5,190 nucleotides of DNA from Chloroflexi bacterium UBA6265. Its GTDB lineage: Bacteria; Chloroflexota; Chloroflexia; Thermomicrobiales; UBA6265. The translations under genes were made by a program, and so were the position numbers. Below, piece after piece: positions 1 to 4,134 of this stretch. The notes under the pieces were generated by a model. That model was not told the DNA's origin. It made no database searches and saw only the letters and a list, made by a program, of their open reading frames with translations. The first letter of the stretch is position 1. Each line of letters begins with the position of its first letter. The stretch lies in assembly GCA_002440805.1 (NCBI GenBank), contig DJVD01000244.1, positions 492 to 5,681 of the forward strand, read 5' to 3'.

Positions 1-1059
1 ACTGCCCTTGATGTCGAAGCACATGCTACTGAAGCCGAACTGACAGAACTGTTGTCGGGCATCCCTAATCTTCCCGATCCTGAAGTACCCATCGGCAAGG
101 ACGAACACGACAATGTGCCCAGTGATGAGCGTGGCGCGCCTTTGCGGGAGTTCGGTTTCACGCCCAAGCCGCACTGGGATCTCGCTGAAGAGCTGGAACT
201 GATCGATTTCGAGCGCGCGGTGAAGATCGCCGGCTCGCGATCGTATATCCTCCGCGGCGACCTTGCTCGCATGCAGCGTGCGCTTATCGACTGGATGCTG
301 GAAGTCCACACCGAACGACACGGCTACCTTGAGGTGCAACCGCCGTACCAGGTGAGTTCAGACGTTTTGTACGGAACCGGCCAGTTGCCGAAGTTCGCCG
401 ATATTCTCTATCGCGATATCGAAGAGGATCGCTGGCTGATCCCCACCGCGGAAGTCCCTGTGACGAATTTCTATCGCGAAGAGATTCTCGATGGCAATCT
501 CCTCCCCGTATACCACGCTGCCAGCACGCCATGCTTCCGCCGCGAGAAGGTATCGGCAGGTCGCGATGTGCGGGGCATCAAACGCGTGTTCCAGTTCATG
601 AAGGTGGAGCTGGTGAAGTTCGTCAGGCCCGAGGAATCGGCGGCGGAACTGGACAGGCTTGTGAGCGAGGCAACCTACATCGCGGAGCAATTGGGGCTGC
701 ATTATCGCCTGCTCGACCTCTGCACAGGAGACCTTGGGTTTGGGGCCGCACGCACCTTCGATATCGAGGTGTGGGCGCCGGGTTGCCAGGAGTGGTTGGA
801 GGTGAGCAGTTGCAGCAATATGCGGGATTTCCAGGCGCGACGGGCCAATATTCGCTATCGCGCCGAGAACGGTAAGCCGGCCCTGCTGCATACCCTTAAT
901 GGCTCGGCTTTGGCACTGCCACGCGTGTTGATTGCGATCATGGAGAACTACCAGCAGGAGGACGGCACCATCACGGTTCCCGAAGTGCTGGTGCCCTACA
1001 TGGGTGGCAAGCGGGTGATCGGTGCGCAGCAGCCAATTGGACCGAGCCACCACGCCTAA
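1..1059 (+). CDS. serS: seryl-tRNA synthetase, C-terminal part (5' end off the window)
   Basis: Class II seryl-tRNA synthetase, a cytoplasmic enzyme that activates serine with ATP and charges tRNA-Ser. The frame is open from base 1 and ends at TAA 1057-1059, giving 352 codons. By comparison with the roughly 430-residue E. coli enzyme, about 95 residues are missing on the left, most of the coiled-coil arm that grips the long variable arm of tRNA-Ser. Visible landmarks, numbered from base 1, are IPNLP at 21-25, the YGTGQLPKF segment near 124-132, the serine-pocket TAEVP at 149-153, motif 2 CFRRE at 178-182 with the following SAGRDVRG, SSCSN at 269-273, and motif 3 NGSALALPR at 300-308. The class II core is therefore intact. 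After motif 2 the usual HQF is FQF here. An internal ATG or TTG near 52 is not the real start, because coding similarity continues upstream of it. Three tRNA-Ser genes lie downstream in the same window. Confidence 0.97.
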   Translation, partial: TALDVEAHATEAELTELLSGIPNLPDPEVPIGKDEHDNVPSDERGAPLREFGFTPKPHWDLAEELELIDFERAVKIAGSRSYILRGDLARMQRALIDWMLEVHTERHGYLEVQPPYQVSSDVLYGTGQLPKFADILYRDIEEDRWLIPTAEVPVTNFYREEILDGNLLPVYHAASTPCFRREKVSAGRDVRGIKRVFQFMKVELVKFVRPEESAAELDRLVSEATYIAEQLGLHYRLLDLCTGDLGFGAARTFDIEVWAPGCQEWLEVSSCSNMRDFQARRANIRYRAENGKPALLHTLNGSALALPRVLIAIMENYQQEDGTITVPEVLVPYMGGKRVIGAQQPIGPSHHA

Positions 1060-1079
1060 ATGACGGTCAGAGACACCGA

Positions 1080-1107
1080 GGCACCCGCGGAGCGATCTGC
1101 GGGTGCC
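1080..1107. terminator. hairpin between convergent serS and exporter genes
   Basis: A perfect 9-bp inverted repeat, GGCACCCGC (1080-1088) and GCGGGTGCC (1099-1107), with a 10-base loop sits in the 54-base gap between the serS stop and the stop of the convergent exporter gene. It has no clear T-tract on either side, so it is at best a weak or factor-assisted bidirectional terminator. Its position in the gap between two converging genes is the main support. Confidence 0.5.
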
Positions 1108-1113
1108 GCCTGT

Positions 1114-2412
1114 CTATCGGGGCCAACTGCGGTGAAGATCGTCGATCGTATATGCATGCGAATGTTCGCGCTCACCGCGTTTGTGGGGATGGTCGTCACC
1201 TAACTCTGGGTGAGCGTGCGCAATCTCAACCGGATCGTTGGTCGGCCAAACATTGAACCCCGCAGCAGCAGCAATGAACCCCACACTTCCCATCATCGCT
1301 GCCGTGCCAGATAGCCCAAGCGCTTGTACCGACCAGCCCGCAACGGGATACGCCAACAACCAGCAGAGGTGCGAAAGGGCAAAGTGGGCGGCGAACACCG
1401 CCGGCCTGTTGTCCTCGTTCGAGGAGCGACGCAGGAGCCGACCAGAAGGGGTTTGGGCAATCGAGTAACCGAAACCGATGATCAACCACAGTACCAGTAG
1501 GCCCTCGTATGACGTGACCCGGGACACGGCGATAGTGGCAATTGCCACCAGCACGGCGCCGGCCAGCATCGGAATACGATCGGGGATACGATCAAGCAAT
1601 GTCGGCAGCGTCAATGCAGCTGTGAGTGAGCCTGCACCAAAGACGCCCAACGCCAACGCCGTGGCTCGTTGCGACAGATCGAACTCCCCTTGCACATACA
1701 CAACGGTGTTGACGATCACCACTGCACCCGCCATCGCCACAGCCAGGTCCACCGCCAGCAGTCCGCGCAATCGTGGCGTTTTCAGGAAAATGTTGATTCC
1801 CCGGAAGGTGCGCTCACGCAGGCTGGCGTTCTCCACCGGTTGGGCCGACGGCAGGGTCACGGTCAGCACCAGCGCGGCAGAAAGCAGAAAGCCAAGAACC
1901 GTACCGGCAAACAACACGTTGAACGACATTACCAGCAGTAACCCTGCTGCCAGCATCGGACTGATCACGCTCTCCAGGTCGTAGGCAACCCGCGAAAGCG
2001 AAAGAGCACGGGTGTATTCGATTTCATCGGGCAGGATATCCGGGATTGTGGCCTGGAATGTTGGTGTGAACGCCGCCGATGCGGATTGCAGCACGAAGAT
2101 AAGCACGTAGACATGCCAAACTTCGCTGACAAATGGCAGCATGATCGCCACGCCCGCACGGATGATGTCGAGCGATACCAACACGGGCCGCCGGGGCAAC
2201 CCTGCCAGTAACGCGGCAGCGATCGGTGCGATGCTGACATAGGCAACCATCTTGATCGCCAGCGCAGTGCCGAGAACGGTGCCCGCGCGATCGCCGGCAA
2301 GTTCAAATGCCAGCAGACCGAGGGCCACTGTTGCCAGACCTGTACCGATCAGCGCGACGATCTGGGCGAAATAGAGATGTCGAAAGGTGCGATGTTGCAG
2401 GACGCCAAGCAT
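1114..2412 (-). CDS. nreB: MFS exporter with His-rich C-terminal tail, NreB/NrsD-like (probable Ni/Co efflux)
   Basis: 432-residue inner-membrane major facilitator protein with about twelve hydrophobic segments. The first spans residues ~13-36, the second ~45-68, and the last ends near 388. A motif-A-like loop, GLPRRPVLV, follows the second segment. The cytoplasm-facing tail after residue 390 is hydrophilic and holds seven histidines, six of them as H-x-H pairs at 399/401, 408/410 and 417/419. A His-rich tail on an MFS carrier is the hallmark of nickel exporters NreB and NrsD, and the N-terminal half reads like that group. The gene starts at ATG 2412-2410, which shares one base with the repressor stop codon (TAATG). 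GAGG at 2424-2421 lies 8 bases upstream inside the repressor gene, so the two genes are co-transcribed and probably translationally coupled. Export by proton antiport is inferred from the family. The metal is inferred, not shown; a drug or other-ion exporter remains possible. Confidence 0.85.
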   Translation of the reverse strand: MLGVLQHRTFRHLYFAQIVALIGTGLATVALGLLAFELAGDRAGTVLGTALAIKMVAYVSIAPIAAALLAGLPRRPVLVSLDIIRAGVAIMLPFVSEVWHVYVLIFVLQSASAAFTPTFQATIPDILPDEIEYTRALSLSRVAYDLESVISPMLAAGLLLVMSFNVLFAGTVLGFLLSAALVLTVTLPSAQPVENASLRERTFRGINIFLKTPRLRGLLAVDLAVAMAGAVVIVNTVVYVQGEFDLSQRATALALGVFGAGSLTAALTLPTLLDRIPDRIPMLAGAVLVAIATIAVSRVTSYEGLLVLWLIIGFGYSIAQTPSGRLLRRSSNEDNRPAVFAAHFALSHLCWLLAYPVAGWSVQALGLSGTAAMMGSVGFIAAAAGFNVWPTNDPVEIAHAHPELGDDHPHKRGEREHSHAYTIDDLHRSWPR

Positions 2413-2690
2413 TACAGATACCTCGCAATCTCGCGCAAATCGTCCAGGGTTGAGCGGGCATCGTCATCCAGAGAGGCCAGTGCACTACCAATGCAGGTAT
2501 CGATATGATCCTTCACCATCAATTTGCGGGCCTCGGCGATAGCCCGTTCCACTGCGTGAAGTTGCTGGGCAATATCGGTACATGACCGCTCATCCTCGAA
2601 CATCTTGATCGTCGACTGGAGATGGCCGGAAGCCCTCTTTAATCGATTAACGATTTCCGGGTGCGATTGGTGCACGTGTCCTTCGCTCAT
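2412..2690 (-). CDS. CsoR/RcnR/InrS-family metal-responsive transcriptional repressor (DUF156)
   Basis: 92-residue all-helical repressor that, in this family, tetramerises on GC-rich palindromic operators and releases DNA when it binds metal. The core pattern is NRLKRASGHL at 15-24, followed by the ligand positions. Using the W-X-Y-Z fingerprint of the family, W is His5, X Cys37, Y His62 and Z Cys66, with the exact 32/25/4 residue spacings. HCHC is the pattern described for the nickel sensor InrS, while copper CsoR has a non-His W residue and RcnR has His at Z. The second-shell Tyr of copper CsoR (next to the X Cys) is Ser36 here, which argues against copper. The start is ATG 2690-2688, chosen because AGGAGG at 2704-2699 is 8 bases upstream; the frame stays open much further upstream but without homology. 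It is the first gene of the operon with the downstream exporter and probably represses itself. It could equally answer to cobalt or, less likely, to copper or formaldehyde. Confidence 0.93.
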   Translation of the reverse strand: MSEGHVHQSHPEIVNRLKRASGHLQSTIKMFEDERSCTDIAQQLHAVERAIAEARKLMVKDHIDTCIGSALASLDDDARSTLDDLREIARYL

Positions 2691-2693
2691 TCT

Positions 2694-2712
2694 TATCCCC
2701 TCCTGGGGGATA
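2694..2712. promoter_or_regulatory. palindromic operator for the CsoR-family repressor
   Basis: TATCCCC (2694-2700) and GGGGATA (2706-2712) form a perfect 7-bp inverted repeat around TCCTG. A/T-rich ends with G/C tracts inside match the general design of CsoR, RcnR and InrS operators. It begins at the last base of the predicted -10 element, covers the expected transcription start and contains the repressor SD, so binding would block initiation of the operon. The assignment is inferred from form and position. Confidence 0.7.
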
Positions 2713-2740
2713 GGATACGAGCGAGGCCTGACGCTTGCAA
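2712..2740 (-). promoter_or_regulatory. promoter of the repressor-exporter operon
   Basis: On the minus strand, -35 TTGCAA (2740-2735) and -10 TATCCT (2717-2712) are separated by exactly 17 bases, a good sigma-70-type arrangement. The expected start is about 7 bases downstream, near 2705, giving a leader of about 15 bases that contains the SD. The operator lies directly over this start. Confidence 0.65.
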
Positions 2741-2788
2741 GGGATTTCGAGAAAGGCCTCTGTTCACCGGTTTCACCTGTGGAAGATG

Positions 2789-2825
2789 AAAAACAAAACA
2801 GCCCGGACCACTGTGATCCGGGCTG
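2789..2825 (-). terminator. rho-independent terminator of tRNA-Ser(UGA)
   Basis: A perfect 9-bp inverted repeat, CAGCCCGGA (2799-2807) and TCCGGGCTG (2817-2825), has further pairing within its loop. Read on the minus strand it is followed by a T-rich run, TTTTGTTTTT (2798-2789). It lies 15 bases past the tRNA 3' end and insulates the tRNA from the repressor promoter downstream. Confidence 0.88.
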
Positions 2826-2838
2826 CGGCAAGCCGATC

Positions 2839-2866
2839 GGCGGAGGGGGCGGGATTCGAACCCGCG
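2839..2866 (-). repeat. 28-bp inverted repeat, copy 1 (tRNA-Ser 3' end)
   Basis: The T arm, 3' acceptor strand and two flanking bases of tRNA-Ser(UGA) on the minus strand are identical over 28 bases to positions 4062-4089 on the plus strand. The repeat follows from tRNA paralogy, but it puts an inverted pair around a segment of about 1.2 kb. Confidence 0.85.
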
Positions 2867-2927
2867 GCGGCTTTGACACCGCGACGGTTTTCAAGACCGG
2901 TCCATTAGTCCACTCTGGCACCCCTCC
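2841..2927 (-). tRNA. tRNA-Ser, anticodon UGA
   Basis: 87-nt type II tRNA. The acceptor stem GGAGGGG/CCCCTCC is perfect, the D arm has A14 G15 and G18 G19, the anticodon loop is CTTGAAA (anticodon TGA, reads UCA and by wobble other UCN codons), and the variable arm folds as GCGG/CCGC. The T arm GCGGG-TTCGAAT-CCCGC and discriminator G are standard. Pair 27-43 is a C/T mismatch. CCA is not encoded (CCG follows), so it must be added post-transcriptionally. It is transcribed away from the other two tRNA-Ser genes. Confidence 0.97.
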
Positions 2928-2934
2928 GCCCACG

Positions 2935-2940
2935 ATTGTA
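2935..2940 (-). promoter_or_regulatory. -10 element of tRNA-Ser(UGA)
   Basis: TACAAT on the minus strand, within GGTACAATC, ends 7 bases before the tRNA 5' G. The same nonamer occurs at the same distance before tRNA-Ser(CGA). The -35 region is poor (GTAAAA or TGTAAA at 17-18 bases). Transcription should begin at or one base before the mature 5' end. Confidence 0.6.
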
Positions 2941-3366
2941 CCGCACAGGAATATCACTTTTACAGCAGCCACAATCGAGCCGGAAGGATATCGACGACCG
3001 TCGGATGCCGTGTCAGCGCCAGGGGAAGCGACCACCACTGGCCGATGCAGTCTCCCGGCTTGAACCAGAAGTGGCTCCGTTGTTCGACAAGGTCGCGCCC
3101 GGCGACGCCGTTTGACATCCCGCGAGGGATTCACGTGTGACTCATTCGGGAATATCGAAATTGACGTTGGAAAATACGATAATGGAAGTGTGGCAAGACA
3201 ATTAGCGATTCCCAATCTTCGGCAAGCCGTTTGCAATTGCAGGCGACCATCAATGCAGCCATGCACATTCAAAGCGAAAGTCGAATCGTGCATCCCAAGA
3301 TTGCTGATATGACCTATCACGAAAATGCAGAACGTGCAGTAGCACTTCCTCAAGGAGCTGAATGAG
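2941..3366. other. intergenic stretch without a supported gene
   Basis: About 400 bases between the tRNA-Ser(UGA) promoter and the HD-hydrolase start. It is visibly more A/T-rich than the flanks from about 3140 on. Reading frames here are short or lack an SD and recognisable domains. Structure seen: an excellent -35-like TTGACA at 3112-3117 joined to a small inverted repeat ATCCC-gcga-GGGAT (3117-3130), but no convincing -10 at the proper distance; TTGACG at 3161-3166 is only 11 bases from GATAAT (3178-3183), too close for a standard promoter. A promoter for the HD gene must lie here but cannot be fixed. Confidence 0.5.
3352..3357 (+). promoter_or_regulatory. SD site that decides the HD-hydrolase start
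   Basis: AAGGAG ends 9 bases before TTG 3367-3369. An ATG at 3362 is only 4 bases from the SD and opens a different, unrecognisable frame, so TTG is preferred. The in-frame stop TAG at 3340-3342 rules out a start further upstream. Confidence 0.7.
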
Positions 3367-3801
3367 TTGGAGCAACAACGGAACAGGTGTGCCCTGGTTA
3401 ATTTCGTGCGCGAAGCCCATCAGGGACAGACGGACAAGAGCGGTCTCGATTACTTCGAATCTCACCTGCTGCCTGTCGCACGGTCAGTTCCTGCCGATCT
3501 CTATTTCGCGGCCCTGGCCCATGACATTCTTGAGGATACGCCCACCACGACTGATGATCTGAAGGGTGCCGGATTTTCCGCATTCGAGATCCAATTAATA
3601 GGACTTCTCACCAAACCACCCAAAAGAGAATTCGACTATCACTACTACCTCGATCAGATCGCGAAGAATCCGTACGCGAAAATAATCAAGGTGATGGACA
3701 TCGTCAATAATCTGCCGAGGATGAGCACAATCGACGATGAAGAGACTTCTGCCCGATTGATCAACAAATACCTGGACGCCCTCGCCCGCCTGAAGTTCTA
3801 G
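3367..3801 (+). CDS. small stand-alone HD-domain phosphohydrolase, RelA/SpoT (MESH1)-type
   Basis: 144-residue cytoplasmic protein consisting of one HD domain like the hydrolase domain of RelA/SpoT proteins and MESH1. Counting TTG as residue 1, the metal-site residues are His33 (in ESHLLPVA), His52-Asp53 with the catalytic-type Glu56-Asp57 (AHDILEDTPTTTDDL), and Asp111 (KVMDIVNNL, equivalent to KLADKLYNL of MESH1). AHQGQ at 18-22 matches the helix before the first His. It lacks any synthetase, TGS or ACT domain. A metal-dependent pyrophosphate or phosphate hydrolase activity is inferred; (p)ppGpp is one possible substrate, but the basic residues that flank the nucleotide base in MESH1 (RRKD region) read TDKSG here, so another nucleotide is possible. 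The start is TTG with AAGGAG 9 bases upstream. No partner gene or toxin is adjacent on the same strand; the next feature is tRNA-Ser(CGA). G+C appears lower than in the flanking genes, which hints at acquisition. Confidence 0.82.
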   Translation: MEQQRNRCALVNFVREAHQGQTDKSGLDYFESHLLPVARSVPADLYFAALAHDILEDTPTTTDDLKGAGFSAFEIQLIGLLTKPPKREFDYHYYLDQIAKNPYAKIIKVMDIVNNLPRMSTIDDEETSARLINKYLDALARLKF

Positions 3802-3843
3802 CTAAACAGAAATGAAAAACTATGCGCAGGCACTGGAGCGCCG

Positions 3844-3873
3844 GTGACAAAGCCCTCTTCAAACTGGTACAAT
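3844..3873 (+). promoter_or_regulatory. promoter of tRNA-Ser(CGA)
   Basis: -35 GTGACA (3844-3849, five of six consensus bases), an 18-base spacer and -10 TACAAT (3868-3873). The -10 ends 7 bases before the tRNA 5' G, so the start should be at or next to the mature end. It shares the nonamer GGTACAATC with the tRNA-Ser(UGA) promoter. Confidence 0.72.
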
Positions 3874-3880
3874 CTCGCGC

Positions 3881-3967
3881 GGAGAGGTGTCCGAGTGGTT
3901 TAAGGTGCTGCTCTCGAAAAGCAGTGTGCTGTTACAGGCACCGCGGGTTCGAATCCCGCCCTCTCCG
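3881..3967 (+). tRNA. tRNA-Ser, anticodon CGA
   Basis: 87-nt type II tRNA. The acceptor stem is GGAGAGG/CCTCTCC, the anticodon stem CTGCT/AGCAG encloses loop CTCGAAA (anticodon CGA, reads UCG), a long variable arm with outer pairing GTGC/GCAC follows, and the T arm GCGGG-TTCGAAT-CCCGC is identical to the other two. The discriminator is G, as SerRS expects. CCA is not encoded (CCG follows). It is the first of two tandem tRNA-Ser genes, 31 bases before the next, and has its own strong promoter. Confidence 0.97.
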
Positions 3968-3974
3968 CCGCCTT

Positions 3975-3987
3975 TGTGCGGTACACT
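3975..3987 (+). promoter_or_regulatory. possible -10 element of tRNA-Ser(GGA)
   Basis: The 31-base spacer between the two tandem tRNAs contains TGTGCGGTACA (3975-3985), identical over 11 bases to the element upstream of tRNA-Ser(UGA). The resulting -10 would be TACACT (3982-3987), 11 bases before the tRNA. The -35 position falls inside the preceding tRNA and has no match, so read-through from the first tRNA is at least as likely. Confidence 0.35.
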
Positions 3988-3998
3988 TCCCTGCGCAA

Positions 3999-4090
3999 GG
4001 AGGGGTCGCATAGTCCGGCCTAGTGCGCACGATTGGAAATCGTGTAAAGGGTTAAACCTTTCGCGGGTTCGAATCCCGCCCCCTCCGCCA
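3999..4090 (+). tRNA. tRNA-Ser, anticodon GGA (CCA encoded)
   Basis: Type II tRNA with 89 nt to the discriminator G at 4087, followed by an encoded CCA (4088-4090). The acceptor stem is GGAGGGG/CCCCTCC, the D arm has A14 G15, G18 G19 and A21 in place with a short 3-bp stem plus a T/G pair, the anticodon stem CACGA/TCGTG encloses TTGGAAA (anticodon GGA, reads UCC and UCU), and the variable arm is AAAGG/CCTTT. Position 9 is C instead of the usual purine. A strong terminator follows 8 bases later, so the tandem pair ends here. Confidence 0.97.
4062..4089 (+). repeat. 28-bp inverted repeat, copy 2 (tRNA-Ser 3' end)
   Basis: Partner of the copy at 2839-2866 in opposite orientation, covering the T arm, 3' acceptor strand, discriminator and the first two bases of CCA of tRNA-Ser(GGA). 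Identity stops at the last base of CCA (A here, G in the other copy). Confidence 0.85.
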
Positions 4091-4097
4091 GCAACGG

Positions 4098-4134
4098 ACA
4101 ACCCCGGGCAAAAGCCCGGGGTTGTGCTTATTTT
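4098..4134 (+). terminator. rho-independent terminator of the tRNA-Ser pair
   Basis: A perfect 12-bp stem, ACAACCCCGGGC (4098-4109) and GCCCGGGGTTGT (4114-4125), with an AAAA loop and a T-rich tail GCTTATTTT (4126-4134) on the plus strand. The tail overlaps the stop codon of the convergent ribokinase gene. The same hairpin lies just past that gene and may also stop it, though no T-tract follows on the minus strand. Confidence 0.92.

Noticed and set aside
1060..1203. A 47-codon plus-strand frame starting directly after the serS stop (TAAATG)
   Set aside because: It contains the inter-gene hairpin and runs antisense through the exporter's His-rich tail, with no recognisable protein.
3005..3115. 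A 36-codon plus-strand frame whose end (LEPEVAPLFDKVAPGDAV) looks protein-like
   Set aside because: No SD at a proper distance and no recognised family; it could be a remnant, but the length gives no support.
3112..3312. A 66-codon plus-strand frame in the intergenic stretch
   Set aside because: It begins at a weak non-ATG start, lacks an SD and gives a low-complexity, unrecognisable product.
2412..3353. A 313-codon minus-strand reading frame containing the repressor
   Set aside because: Only the last 92 residues are the repressor; the rest runs through a promoter, a terminator and a tRNA and has no domain. The SD at 2704-2699 marks the true start at 2690.
3362..3562. ATG at 3362 opening a 66-codon frame over the HD gene
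   Set aside because: It is out of frame with the HD domain and too close to the SD; it is a shadow of the real gene.
3830..3845. CACTGG-agcg-CCGGTG hairpin after the HD gene
   Set aside because: Short stem with one G/U pair and no T-tract, and it overlaps the -35 of tRNA-Ser(CGA); not good enough for a terminator.
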